Positions 8,084 to 18,700 of a stretch of 64,000 nt of DNA are shown in pieces. Source of the stretch: CAIVVT01 sp963757265 (lineage in GTDB: Bacteria > Acidobacteriota > Terriglobia > Bryobacterales > Bryobacteraceae). The first letter of the stretch is position 1; each line of letters opens with the position of its first letter. The position numbers were made by a program, and so were the translations under genes. Under the pieces are notes generated by a model. It was not told the DNA's origin and searched no databases. It saw nothing but the letters and a program-made list of their open reading frames with translations. The stretch lies in NCBI GenBank assembly GCA_963757265.1, contig CAVWRA010000006.1, forward strand, positions 2,852,001-2,916,000. The letters are read 5' to 3'.

Positions 8084-9595
8084 ATGACACAGCCGGAGAC
8101 TGGCATCACGGCGGAAGAAGTATGGGCGGAGGTGAATGCGATTGTCGCCTCGCCGGCATTCGCGCACTCGCCGCGGCTGGGGAGGCTGATCGTCTATCTA
8201 TGCACCAAGGCACTGCGGGGCGAGGCGGCTCAGATCAAGGACTACACCATCGGGGTGGAAGTGCTGGAGCGGCCGGCGAGCTTCAATCCGGCGACGGACG
8301 CCAGCGCGCGGGTGGAGGTGCACCGGCTGCGGAAGCGGCTGCGGGAGTATTACGAGAAGCAGGGCGCCGGCGACAGGGTGCGAATTTCGATTCCGGTGGG
8401 TCAGTATGCGCCGGCGTTCGCGCCGCGGGAGCCGACAGCGGATCCAACCGGCGGGCAGGCCGCGGGCGGCGGGCGCGGAGACGAGGCCGGAAGCACGGCG
8501 GGGCGCGGAGACAATGGGCCGCCGGCGACGCGAGGGCCGATCGGGCGGCTGCTGGAGAAGGCGCGGTTGGCGGTGCGAGGCGGGCGGGAGAGGGGCCGCT
8601 CCGACGAGGCGGCGGCGCGCGTTCACGAGATGCCGCCGACGACAGTGGTGCGGCTGAACTGCGGGCAGCGGCAGGCGCGCGGCGGGCGGCCGGGGCAGCA
8701 GTGGCTGGCGGACCAGTATTACGAAGGCGGCGAGCTGGTGGAACTGCCGCGGCAGCACATCGCGCGGGCATTCGATCCGCAGATGTTCCAATACGCCCGC
8801 AGCGGGGATTTCAGCTATCACATACCGCTGGCCGCGGGGACGTACCAACTGCACCTGCATTGCGTGGAGACGACGTACGGGGAGGGGGCGCCGGGCGGCG
8901 CAGGGGAGTTCAGCCGGGTGTTCGACGTATACGCGAACGGGCGGCCGATCCTGAGGAATTTCGACATCGTGTCGAATGCGGGCGGGCCGTTCATCGCCGA
9001 CGAACGGGTGTTCAAGGACATTACGCCGGATAGCGACGGGATGCTGCACCTCAAGTTCGTCAGCCGGCGCGAGCGGGCGCGGGTCAGCGCGATCGAGATC
9101 GTGCCGGCCGAGCCGCACCGGCTGAATCCGATCCGGATTTACATCCGGGAGAGCGCGCACACGGACGCCAACGGGCACGTATGGATGCCGGAGAGCTACT
9201 CGAGCGGCGGGCAGATCGGGCAGCATCCGCAGGAAGTGGCGGGAGCGCGGGACCAGCAGCTGTACGTGGCGGAGCGGTACGGGCATTTCAGCTATGCGAT
9301 TCCGGTTGACGCAGGGAACTACAAGCTGGCGCTGCACTTTGCCGAGAAGTTTTTCGGGCGGAGTAACCCGGCGGGGCAGGGGGGAGTGGGGAGCCGGCTG
9401 TTCGACGTGCAGTGCAACGGGGTGGCGCTGCTGAAGGAATTCGACATTTTCAAGGAAGCGGGCGCCAACCGGGCGTGCGTCAGGACATTCCAGGGGCTGA
9501 AGCCGAACGGGCAGGGCAAACTGCTGGCGACGTTTTCGCCGATCCGGGATTACGCGTCGCTGTACGCCGTGGAAGTGATGGACCAGGGCGGATAG
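8084..9595 (+). CDS. putative sugar-responsive regulator: DNA-binding-like N-terminus plus two malectin domains
   Basis: A 503-residue protein with neither signal peptide nor membrane helix, so it is predicted cytoplasmic. Residues about 8-115 match the N-terminal domain seen in acidobacterial and proteobacterial regulators: FAHSPRLGRLIVYL, IKDYTIGVEVLERPASFNP, ASARVEVHRLRKRLREYY, ending RISIPVGQYAPAF. A low-complexity Gly/Arg/Ala linker (about 117-180) leads to two malectin-like carbohydrate-binding domains at about 185-345 and 350-500, each with the 'FDVYANG/FDVQCNG' strand and a 'FDIxxxAG' turn. Malectin domains are usually extracytoplasmic. Divergence from the symporter/GH94 pair suggests that it senses their sugar or its breakdown product. 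DNA binding is inferred. Confidence 0.7.
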   Translation: MTQPETGITAEEVWAEVNAIVASPAFAHSPRLGRLIVYLCTKALRGEAAQIKDYTIGVEVLERPASFNPATDASARVEVHRLRKRLREYYEKQGAGDRVRISIPVGQYAPAFAPREPTADPTGGQAAGGGRGDEAGSTAGRGDNGPPATRGPIGRLLEKARLAVRGGRERGRSDEAAARVHEMPPTTVVRLNCGQRQARGGRPGQQWLADQYYEGGELVELPRQHIARAFDPQMFQYARSGDFSYHIPLAAGTYQLHLHCVETTYGEGAPGGAGEFSRVFDVYANGRPILRNFDIVSNAGGPFIADERVFKDITPDSDGMLHLKFVSRRERARVSAIEIVPAEPHRLNPIRIYIRESAHTDANGHVWMPESYSSGGQIGQHPQEVAGARDQQLYVAERYGHFSYAIPVDAGNYKLALHFAEKFFGRSNPAGQGGVGSRLFDVQCNGVALLKEFDIFKEAGANRACVRTFQGLKPNGQGKLLATFSPIRDYASLYAVEVMDQGG

Positions 9596-9778
9596 GCGCG
9601 GCCTCTAAAAAATCGGGAGTGCACTCTACGGGGCAAGGGGGGAAGTGCCGATGGATGAGTATGGAAATGAGCGGCAAGCGGCGCGGACGGATCCAGGAGC
9701 ACGCAGCATGGGCAGCAGACGGAAGTTTCAGGCGGGGGTGGGCGCCGCCGCAACCTTGCAACTGAGCGCGTCGCGCCG

Positions 9779-11182
9779 CTAGCCGGCCTTAGGAGTTTTT
9801 CGCGGCGCCATGCTCCACAGGCGGTCGCCGGAGCGTTCGTTGTCCCACATGGTGGTGGGCTCAAAGTAGCCCGTGCCGGGCGCGAGGTGCTGGCGGACGG
9901 CATCTTCGTTCAGGGTGATGCCCAGGCCCGGCTTGTCGGGGACGGTGATGAAGCCCTTGTTGATGATGGGCTTGTCGATGCCTTCCACCAGGTCCTGCCA
10001 CCACGGGACATCGAGCGAGTGGTTCTCGCAGGCCAGGAAATTTTCGGTCGCCGCGGCGCAGTGAACGCTGGCCAGGGCGCCGATGGGCAAACCGGCATAG
10101 TGCATCGCCATCGGCACGCCGTACTCCATGGCGGCGTCGCCGATCTTATGCGTCTCCAGAATTCCGCCCGAAGTGGAAAGATCGGGGTGAATCTTGCTGA
10201 CCGCGTGTTTCTGGCACAAATTGATGAAGCCTTCCTTCAGGAAGATATCCTCGCCGGTCAGGATTGGGGTGGGGCTTTCATCGGTGATGTGCTTCAGCAG
10301 GTCAGTGTACTGCCAGGGGATCACATCCTCCATCCATTCGAGGTTGTATTTCTCGTAGGCGCGGCCGAGGCGGATGATCGAATTCACGCCGATGTGGCCG
10401 AGGTGGTCCATGGAAAGCGGGATTTCCATGCCCACGGCTTCGCGGATGGCGGCGACATACTCGCAGAGCTTTTCAATGCCCTTGTCGGTCACCTCCATCC
10501 CGGTGAACATGTGGGGCAGGCCGAAGCGCTCCCAGCGGCTCATGTCAGCAGGGCGGGTCAAGGTGTCGGGGATGTCCGAGACCATTTCCACGCCCAGGTC
10601 CATCTTCAGCCAGGTGAGGCCCATGACCTCCTTGCGCTCCTTCATGCGCTGGGCGTAGACCTTGATGTCGTTCGACTCCTCGGTGTCGGCATAAATGCGG
10701 ACCTTGTCGCGGAATTTGCCGCCGAGCATCTGGTAGATCGGCACGCCGTAGACCTTGCCGGCGATGTCCCACAGCGCCTCTTCGATGGCCACCACTCCGC
10801 CGGCCTGGCGGGCATGGCCGCCGAACTGCTTGATACGGTTGAACAGCTGCGTAATGTTGAGCGGGTTCTGGCCGACGACACGGCTCTTCAGGAACAGGGC
10901 GTACGTCGAACTGGCGCCGTCGCGGACCTCGCCCAGGCCGTAGACGCCCTGGTTGGTGTCGAGGCGGACGATGGTGCAGGGACCGGGTCCGGGCTTGACC
11001 ACCGTGGCGATGCGCAGGTCCGTGATCTGCAGGGTCGAGGGACTCGAATTGGTGTTCACATTCTTGATCGGCGTTTCCTGGTCGGCCTTGGCGCTGCGGC
11101 CCAGCAGCGCTCCGGCGAGCACCGTGGCCGACGACTTGAAGAGTCCTCTGCGGCCCATTTTGCCGGCGTTTTGATTCGACAT
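9779..11182 (-). CDS. enolase-superfamily (mandelate racemase/sugar-acid dehydratase-like) protein with Tat-like leader
   Basis: A 467-residue protein. The start at 11182 (AAAGGG upstream) gives a leader with RRGLFKSSATVLAGALLG. The mature part is a mandelate racemase/muconate lactonizing barrel: capping domain with YGLGEVRDG, then the barrel with metal ligands Asp in LSMDHLGHIG, Glu in LEWMEDVIPW and Glu in LTGEDIF, and the acid/base His in MAMHYAGLP. HPDLSTSGGI is also family-typical. Sugar-acid dehydratases such as galactonate dehydratase share this pattern, but the substrate cannot be fixed. A Tat-type leader on an enolase-superfamily enzyme is recurrent in Bryobacterales-type genomes and implies action outside the cytoplasm. 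Confidence 0.85.
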   Translation of the reverse strand: MSNQNAGKMGRRGLFKSSATVLAGALLGRSAKADQETPIKNVNTNSSPSTLQITDLRIATVVKPGPGPCTIVRLDTNQGVYGLGEVRDGASSTYALFLKSRVVGQNPLNITQLFNRIKQFGGHARQAGGVVAIEEALWDIAGKVYGVPIYQMLGGKFRDKVRIYADTEESNDIKVYAQRMKERKEVMGLTWLKMDLGVEMVSDIPDTLTRPADMSRWERFGLPHMFTGMEVTDKGIEKLCEYVAAIREAVGMEIPLSMDHLGHIGVNSIIRLGRAYEKYNLEWMEDVIPWQYTDLLKHITDESPTPILTGEDIFLKEGFINLCQKHAVSKIHPDLSTSGGILETHKIGDAAMEYGVPMAMHYAGLPIGALASVHCAAATENFLACENHSLDVPWWQDLVEGIDKPIINKGFITVPDKPGLGITLNEDAVRQHLAPGTGYFEPTTMWDNERSGDRLWSMAPRKTPKAG

Positions 11183-11312
11183 GCGCGTTGTCCCTTTCCG
11201 ATCGTCTGAAGTGCGATAAAAGTCCATTTTAATCCCGAGCAGACCATGGCCGCCGGGCCGCCCGCGGATGTGTGGCGGAAAGCCGGAAGGAGACCGCTAA
11301 GCCGTTTCACGC

Positions 11313-12062
11313 CTATTTCGAGACGTTAGGGACGCCGCCGATCAGAGTGAGCAGGCCGCCATCGACGGTCCAGACGGCGCCGGTGACGAAGGAGGCGGCG
11401 GGGTGCGCGAGGAAGGCGATCACCTCGGCGATCTCCAGCGGGCGGGCGATGCGGCCCAGCGGGTGCATGCGGTTGCAGGCCTCGTAAACGGAGGCGGGAT
11501 CGGGGTCGAGCGCGGCGGCGGCGGCGAGCATGGGCGTGTCAACGGTGCCCGGGCAGACCTGGTTGACGCGGATGCCGTCTGTGGCGAAGTCGAGGGCCAT
11601 GGAACGCGTGAGCCCGCTGAGGGCGTGCTTGCTGATGGCGTAGGCGAAGACGTTGCGCTGGGACGCCAGAGCCTGAACGGAGGCGACGACGACGATCGAG
11701 CCGCCGCGCCCGCGCATATGCGGAATGGCGGCGCGGGATACGTTCCAGACGCCGCGCAGATTGATGTCCAGCACGCGGTCCCATTCGGCTTCGGTGGTGG
11801 TCAGCGCGGTGCCGTAGGCCATAATGCCCGCGGCGGCAACGACGATGTCGATGGCGCCGGCTTGGGCGGCAATGCTGTCGACGGCCGTCCGTACCGCATC
11901 GAAGCGGGCGACGTCGGTGTGGAATATTGGCAGCCCGTGGGCGGGGTCGCGCACGTCCAAAACGAAAACCCGCGCACCGCGCTGCTGCAGCAACTCGGCC
12001 GCGGCGCCGCCGATGCCCGACGCGCCGCCCGTCACGATGGCCACACGATTACCGAAATCCAT
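11313..12062 (-). CDS. SDR-family oxidoreductase
   Basis: A 249-residue classical short-chain dehydrogenase. The NAD(P) motif TGGASGIG is near residue 12, NAG appears as VAAAGIMAYG, the catalytic Ser lies in VVVASVQAL, and Tyr/Lys lie in YAISKHALSG. The tail VDGGLLTLIGG is also typical. Asp in VLDVRDP after beta-2 suggests NAD(H) preference. The start is ATG 12062, preceded by AGGCAGG. It lies downstream of nothing obvious, on the strand of the dehydratase gene 130 bp further on; the two may act in one sugar or sugar-acid oxidation route. Confidence 0.85.
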   Translation of the reverse strand: MDFGNRVAIVTGGASGIGGAAAELLQQRGARVFVLDVRDPAHGLPIFHTDVARFDAVRTAVDSIAAQAGAIDIVVAAAGIMAYGTALTTTEAEWDRVLDINLRGVWNVSRAAIPHMRGRGGSIVVVASVQALASQRNVFAYAISKHALSGLTRSMALDFATDGIRVNQVCPGTVDTPMLAAAAALDPDPASVYEACNRMHPLGRIARPLEIAEVIAFLAHPAASFVTGAVWTVDGGLLTLIGGVPNVSK

Positions 12063-12207
12063 GCATCCTGCCTTCTGTCCATGATAACCTCGACCGGACC
12101 GGATCAAGCCCGCAATCGCCCGGGATTTAGCCGCGCCTAGCTGAGGACCGCACCGGCTGCCCGCTTTACTGGAAATGCGCTCGGCGCTAAGGTAGCAGGA
12201 GGGCGGG

Positions 12208-13140
12208 ATGATCACGTTACTCGGAGCGGGCGGCGTCATCGGCAACGACCTGGCGAAGGAACTCGCCGGCGCGGGAGAGCGCGTGCGCCTGGTGAGCCGC
12301 AACCCGAAGCCCGTCGCCGACGCGGCGGAGACGTTCGCGGCCGACTTATCCGAGCTCAATCAGACGGTGCGGGCAGTCGCGGGCTCCAGCGTCGTGCATC
12401 TCCTGGCCGGGCTCAAGTACGACATCCGCGAGTGGACCGCGCTGTGGCCGCGCATCATGAGCAACGCGATCGAGGCCTGCAAGCGCGCCGGCGCGAAGCT
12501 CGCGTTCTTCGACAACGTCTACATGTACGGACGCGTGGAAGGCACGATGACGGAGGAGACGCCCTTTCGCCCGTGCAGCCGCAAGGGAGAAATCCGCGCG
12601 CGGGTCGCGACGACGCTGCTCGACGAGACCAAAGCCGGCAACCTCACGGCGCTGATCGCGCGGGCGGCGGACTTCTACGGACCCGGCGCGAAGAACAGCG
12701 TCGCGAATCGGCTGGTCTTCGAGAAGCTCGCGGTAGGCGAGCGGGCGATGTGCCTGGTGAGCGACGCCCAGCCGCACTCCTACACCTACACTCCCGACGC
12801 CGCGAAGGCGCTCGTGCTGCTGACACGTAGCGAGCAGGCGTGGAACCAGACCTGGCACCTGCCCACGGCGCCGCAGCCGCCGACGGGGCGCGAGTTCATC
12901 CAGATGGTGGCGGGAGAATTCGGCATCGAGCCGCGCTACCAGGTGCTCAACCGGCTGATGCTGCGCGTGGCGGGGCTATTCGACCGCACGGTGGCGGAGA
13001 GCTACGAGATGCTCTACCAGAACGACTCGCCGTACGTATTCGAATCGACGAAGTTCGCGCGCGCATTCGCCTGTGAGCCGGCATCGTATGCCGATGGCGT
13101 GGGACTGACGGCCGTAGCGTACAAGCACAGCGCGGCCTGA
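12208..13140 (+). CDS. atypical NAD-dependent epimerase/dehydratase (extended SDR)
   Basis: A 310-residue protein opening MITLLGAGGVIGNDLAKEL, an extended-SDR nucleotide site (GAGGVIG). VYMYGRVEG sits at the active-site Tyr position, but the usual YxxxK lysine is not present: Tyr is followed by Gly and Arg. It may therefore be a binding or regulatory SDR rather than a standard epimerase. FYGPGAKNS and a C-terminal substrate lobe are conserved. GGAGGGCGGG lies just before ATG 12208. Confidence 0.75.
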   Translation: MITLLGAGGVIGNDLAKELAGAGERVRLVSRNPKPVADAAETFAADLSELNQTVRAVAGSSVVHLLAGLKYDIREWTALWPRIMSNAIEACKRAGAKLAFFDNVYMYGRVEGTMTEETPFRPCSRKGEIRARVATTLLDETKAGNLTALIARAADFYGPGAKNSVANRLVFEKLAVGERAMCLVSDAQPHSYTYTPDAAKALVLLTRSEQAWNQTWHLPTAPQPPTGREFIQMVAGEFGIEPRYQVLNRLMLRVAGLFDRTVAESYEMLYQNDSPYVFESTKFARAFACEPASYADGVGLTAVAYKHSAA

Positions 13141-13200
13141 GCCGCACTCACCGCAGGGCCGCAACCACGCCCCGTCGGGCTCCTGATACCATCGGCATTT

Positions 13201-15237
13201 ATGCCGCAGGACATTCCCTTGCAGCCGATCCCTCCGCAGCCCATCCCTCCGCAGCCCATGTCACAGCCCGAGATGACGGTGAAGGCCGTCGCATTGGGCC
13301 TGTTTCTGGCCCTGGTGTTCGGCGCCGCCAACGCGTATCTCGGAATGAAGGCCGGGCAGACCGTGGCGGCGACGATTCCGGCGGCAGTGATCGCGCTGGC
13401 GCTATTCCGATTGCCGGCCTTCCGCGGCGGCGTGCTGGAGCAGAACATCGCGCGGACGGCGGGCAGCGTGGGCGAGGCGTTGGTGGCGGGCGCGATCTTC
13501 ACGATTCCGGCGTTTCTGATGGTCGAGATCAACGGCGTGCGGCTGTGGGCGGATCTGCGGTCGCACTATTGGCAGGCGTCGGTGATCCTGCTCTGCGGTG
13601 GGCTGATCGGCATCTTTTTCATCGTGCTGCTGCGGCGGGCGTTGTGCGTGGAAGCCGGCCTGCCGTTTCCGGAGAGCGTGGCGAGCTACGAGATTGTGCG
13701 CGCGGGGCAGGAATCGGGCGACGCGCCGAGATACATTTTCGGGGCGATGGGCTTCGGCGGGCTGATCCAGATTCTGAAGGATCCGCGCGGGCTGCCGGTG
13801 ATCCGCGAGTTCAGCGAGGGGTTCCTGCGCTTTCCGCGCTCGGTGGTGCGGCATTTCAACTTCGACAAGCAGCCGATCGGTCAGGTGACGCATTTTGGGG
13901 GCATCGAGTGGTCAACGCCGAGTCTGTCGCCGGCGCTGATCGGGATCGGCTACATCATCGGGCCGGAGCTCTCGGCAGTGAACTTCTCGGGCGGCGTGCT
14001 GGCGTGGTGGATTTTCATTCCGCTGCTGCTGTTTTTCGATCCCGACCTGCCGCGGCGCATTGGCAGCACGGACCCATCGCTGGCAGCTTATACGCTGTGG
14101 TTCAACGTGGTGCGCCCGATCGCGGTGGGGACGATGCTGGTGGGCGCGGCCAAGACGATGTGGGGGATGCGCGGCTCGCTGGCGGCGTCGCTGAAAGGCG
14201 CGTTCGCCGCTTCGACGCGCGCGGCGCATGAGGAGCATCTGGTCGAACGCACCGAGCGCGACATCCCGGCCAAGTGGATCCTTCCTGCGATCGCGGTGCT
14301 GCTGGTTCCGATCACGTTCATCTACTACTTCTTCACCGGCGGATGGATGCCGGCGATCGTGGCGGCGCTGGTGATGTCGGTGACGGGGTTTGCGCTGTCG
14401 GCGGTGGGCGGTTACCTGGTGGGGATGGTGGGCAGTTCGAACCAGCCGCTGTCGGGGCTGACATTGTCGGCACTGCTGATCTCGGCGCTGTTGATGGTGA
14501 CCATCGGCGTGACGGGACTGCCGGGCGTGGCGGCGGTGCTGGGCGTGGCGGCGGTGGTGTGCGTGGCGTGTTCGGTGTCGGGCTCGCTGATCCAGGACTT
14601 GAAAGCCGGCCACCTGCTGGGCGGCACGCCGTGGAAGATGGAGCTGGTCGAGATGCTGGCCGTGGCGGTGCTCGCGTTTTTCCTGATGGGCCCGATCATC
14701 GTGCTGCACGAGGCCAACCTGGCCGACGGCGGGATCGGCGGAAGGTCGCTGCCGGCGCCGCAGGCGGGATTGATGGCGCAGTTGGCGAAGGGGATCGTGG
14801 GCGGGGAGATGGCGTGGGGCCTGCTGGTGATCGGCGCGGCGTTCGGGATCGCGCTGATCCTGTGCGGCGCGAAGAGCCCCATGCTCATCGCCGTGGGGAT
14901 GTACCTGCCGTTCGACACTTCGTCGGCGATTTTCGTTGGCGGGGCGATGAAGTACGTGCTGGACCGGCTGAACGAGCGGGCCACGCCGGAGCGGAGGGCG
15001 GCGGTGGAGGAGAAGGGGACGCTGCTGGCGAGCGGGCTGATCGCGGGCGAGGCGATCCTGGGGATTCTGCTGGCGGTGCTGGCGGTTTCGAAGATCCCGT
15101 CGCTGGTGCAGGCGCTGACCGGGGCGCAGGAGTTCTCCTGGTTCGCGGCCTGGGGCGGATGGATCTCGCTGGTTGGATTCGCGGCTGTGGCGTGGGTGTT
15201 GATCGAGATCCCGCGGCGGCATCGCGCGCGACCGTGA
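13201..15237 (+). CDS. OPT-family oligopeptide/metal-chelate transporter
   Basis: A 678-residue polytopic protein with about 15-16 membrane segments and the OPT signatures: GLFLALVFGAANAYLGMKAGQTVAATIPAAV near the start and MVGSSNQPLSGLTLSALL in the middle. OPT proteins import oligopeptides or siderophore-like metal chelates by proton symport. The N-terminus has a short PIPPQP repeat encoded by tandem 15-bp units (13213-13257); MSQPEM at 13258 is an alternative start. It follows the epimerase gene by 60 bp on the same strand. Confidence 0.88.
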   Translation: MPQDIPLQPIPPQPIPPQPMSQPEMTVKAVALGLFLALVFGAANAYLGMKAGQTVAATIPAAVIALALFRLPAFRGGVLEQNIARTAGSVGEALVAGAIFTIPAFLMVEINGVRLWADLRSHYWQASVILLCGGLIGIFFIVLLRRALCVEAGLPFPESVASYEIVRAGQESGDAPRYIFGAMGFGGLIQILKDPRGLPVIREFSEGFLRFPRSVVRHFNFDKQPIGQVTHFGGIEWSTPSLSPALIGIGYIIGPELSAVNFSGGVLAWWIFIPLLLFFDPDLPRRIGSTDPSLAAYTLWFNVVRPIAVGTMLVGAAKTMWGMRGSLAASLKGAFAASTRAAHEEHLVERTERDIPAKWILPAIAVLLVPITFIYYFFTGGWMPAIVAALVMSVTGFALSAVGGYLVGMVGSSNQPLSGLTLSALLISALLMVTIGVTGLPGVAAVLGVAAVVCVACSVSGSLIQDLKAGHLLGGTPWKMELVEMLAVAVLAFFLMGPIIVLHEANLADGGIGGRSLPAPQAGLMAQLAKGIVGGEMAWGLLVIGAAFGIALILCGAKSPMLIAVGMYLPFDTSSAIFVGGAMKYVLDRLNERATPERRAAVEEKGTLLASGLIAGEAILGILLAVLAVSKIPSLVQALTGAQEFSWFAAWGGWISLVGFAAVAWVLIEIPRRHRARP

Positions 15238-15703
15238 TGGATGGTTGGAGTGGACTGTCGCGGAAAAGACCGCCGTTAAATCCGCTCGCGGTTGCGGAAG
15301 CGGCGGCACACGGTTCTACCTGGTGGATTCCGCGACCCACGCCGAGCTGGCGATGGTGCCCGTTTTCCTGAATTTTCGCCACATGAGCGTGCCGCAGCGG
15401 CCGGTGCGGCGATCTTTCCGCGGGCCCGAGCGGTCATGAAAGCTGCATTCTCGGAGTTGCGGCAGAGCCCCGTTTCGTAGCTGATTTTTCATTGAACTGA
15501 AACGCTTGAATGCTAGCCTAAGCAACTAGACATAAGCTCCGGGCGGCGCCCCGACAGCACACCCTCGCAGGCTTGACAGAACAGGCGTGCATTGGGTGGG
15601 GATAGCCGTGACGTCCCAGTCCGCAGTCACGGCAACGGCCGAAGACGCCCGGACGGTGGATCTGTGCCCAGCAGGGCGAGGGGAATTCTGGTTGAGGAGA
15701 GCT
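15238..15703. other. intergenic region upstream of the TonB receptor gene
   Basis: About 465 bp with no convincing gene; the open frames here lack ribosome sites and family motifs. An AT-richer stretch at about 15478-15540 is the likely promoter area for the receptor gene, but I cannot pick -35/-10 boxes with confidence. Confidence 0.4.
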
Positions 15704-18700
15704 ATGCGAATCTATACGAACCACCCGTTCAGCTTGCCGCGGAACCGATTCGTGGTTGCCGCGTCGATTCTGTTCCTGTCCATCGGCTTGGGGCTGCCCT
15801 GCCAGGCGCAGCAAACGGTCGGAGCCGTGACCGGGACGGTCTTGGATTCTTCGGGCGCCGCGGTGCCCGATGCGGTTGTGAAGGCGCACAACGTGGCCAC
15901 GAACCTCGAGGTGTCTGCGCATTCGCAGGGGAACGGCTCCTACTCCATCTCCGATCTGCCTGTCGGAACTTACGAGTTGAGCTTCAAGAAGTCCGGTTTT
16001 GAGACCGAGTCCCACACCCAGGTTCTCGTTCAGAGCGGCCGCACGACGACCGTCAACGGCAGCCTCAAGGTCGGCTCCATCAGCACCACGGTCGAAGTGA
16101 CGGCCGTCGCGCTGATGAACCAGGTGGACGCCACCAACGGCTACGTGGTGGATGATCTGACCATTCAGAGCACACCGCTGGGCACGGGCAGCTTCACGCA
16201 ACTGGCGATCCTGGCTCCCGGCGTGCACGCTGACTTCTTGGGTGGCGCGGGTTCGAATGCGGGTCTCGGGAACCAGGCGATCTTTGCCAACGGGAATCGC
16301 GACACCAGCAACAGCTTCTCGTTGAACGGCGCCACGACGACCAACCTGTTCAACGGCAAATCCACCAGCCAGGTGGGCGAGAACCGCTTCCTGTTGAACA
16401 CCGGCGAGAACTTCGGCGCGGGCGGCGAAATGCAGACTAGCACCTCGGTCTACGGGGCGATCGGCCAGGCGCTGCCCACTCCGCCGACCGACGCGATCCA
16501 GGAGATCGCCGTCAATGCGGCGATGTACGATGCGTCGCAGGGCAACAACAGCGGCGCGCACATCAGCGTCGTCACCAAGTCGGGCACGAACGAAATCCAC
16601 GGGACGGTGTGGGAGCAGTTTCAGAACAGCGCCATGAACGCCGCGCCGTTCTTCTACAACGCTTCGCCCGCGATCACCGACAAAGTGCCGTTTCTGAACC
16701 GCAACCAGTTCGGCGCGACCGTTGGCGGCCCCATCAAGAAGGACAAGCTGTTCTACTTCCTGTCCTATCAGGGCGTGCGGATCGCGGATGCGGCCGATGC
16801 CACCAAGGACGTCACCGTGCCGCTCGGTCTGACCGACGATCGAAGCGCGTCGGGGATCATCAACATGATCCAGTCAACGTATGGCAAGACCATCACCAGC
16901 AGCCAGATCAGTCCGGTCGCGCTGAACATGCTGCAGGCCAAGCTGCCCAACGGACAGTTCCTGATTCCCAGCGCCCAGATCACGGACCCGACAACGGCCA
17001 AGGATCTCGGCTATGACGCGGTAGTGCGGGGTCCGAATGCGAAAGCGAACGTGGATCAGGGAATCGCCAATGTCGATTACGCAATCAGCAACCGGGACCG
17101 GCTTTCCGCGAAATACTACGTTCAGGACAATCCCACCACCAATCCCTTCGGCGCGGTGGGCTCGCTGCTGGGCTTCGCGCAGCAGTTGAGCGCCGGCAGC
17201 CAGGTGGCGACGATCTCCAATATCCTCACGCTGTCTCCCACCCTGACCTGGGACCAGCATGTGGGGTTTACGCGTATGCGGGCCTACGCCGACACCAGCC
17301 AGGCCTTCGACCCGACCGACATGGGAATGAACCTGCTGGGTTCGACAACATTTCCGCAGCTCGAGATCTCCTACGCCGATCCGACCGTCAACAACGGGCT
17401 CGAATTCGGCCCCAGCGCGAGCTTCGGCCACGCGGGCATGTACCAGAACCAGTGGGAGTACGGGACCGCTTTCAACTGGGTGAAGGGACGGCACACCATC
17501 ACGTTTGGAGGGCAGTGGTATCACACGCAGCTCAACGTGATTAACAACAACGCCTCCAACGACATCGTCGAGTTCAAGAGTTTCATGAATTTTGTGGAAG
17601 GTTCCGTGTATGGCGGCACCGCGATCGACGGCAACGCCAGCCGCTACTACCGCTCCAACACCGCCGGCGCATTCATCAACGACAACTTCAAACTGCGCAG
17701 CAACCTCACCATCACCGCGGGCCTGCGCTGGGACTATGACGGCCCGCTCAGCGAGAAATACGGACGCCTGACGGCGTTCGATTCGGCCCTCTATTCCTAC
17801 GACGCCGCTACGGACACCATCACCGGCTCCGGCCTGGAGATCGCTGGAAACTACGCGGGTGGCACCTCCGGCGCCAGCAGCTCGCTGCTGAAGAACAACC
17901 AGGCGGGCTTCGCGCCGCGCTTTGGCATTGCCTGGTCGCCATTGTCGAAGCTGACGGTGCGCGCCGGATACGGCATGTTCTACGACCGCGGCGAGCTCTT
18001 CAGCTACCTCTCGGCGCCCGCGGGCGCCGGAGTCAGCGGCCCGTTTGGCGTGACGCAGGCGCTGCCGTTCGTCAGCCAGATCTCCGCCAAGAGGGGATCG
18101 TCTATGGCGACGCCGTTCGGCACGACGCCGTTCACGCCGCCGCCCGCCGACGCCGCCAGCTTCCTGGCATATCTGCCCAATCTGGCGCAGACTACGTCCG
18201 GTTATTTCCCGGCGGGAAACCTGTCCGGCCCCATTATCTACAGCAGCTACGACATCAACAATAAGCTGCCCTATACCCAGAACTGGAGCTTCGACATCCA
18301 GTATCAGCCCTCCAACAGCTGGGTCTTCGTTCTCGGATATGCGGGCAACCACGGCACCCACGAAGTGCTGCCCATCCCGTTCAACCAGCCGGGGCTCGCG
18401 ACGCCCCAGAACCCCATACACGGTGAGATCTACTCCTACGGCGGCACGGACCCGGGCGCCGGCTGCAACAACGGCACTCTGGATCTCGAGCCCGTTTGCC
18501 CGCCGCCGTTCTATGCCGGAAACGCCGAGCTGCGCGTCCCCTATCTCGGCTATGACATGAACTCGGTGCTTTACGAGGCCGAAGGGATCTCGAATTACAA
18601 TGCGCTGCAGCTTCAGGTTCGCAAGCGCCTGTCCTTCGGACTCCAACTCACCGCGTCCTATACCTGGTCGCACGCGCTTGATGAGCAGAGCGGCCTGGGC

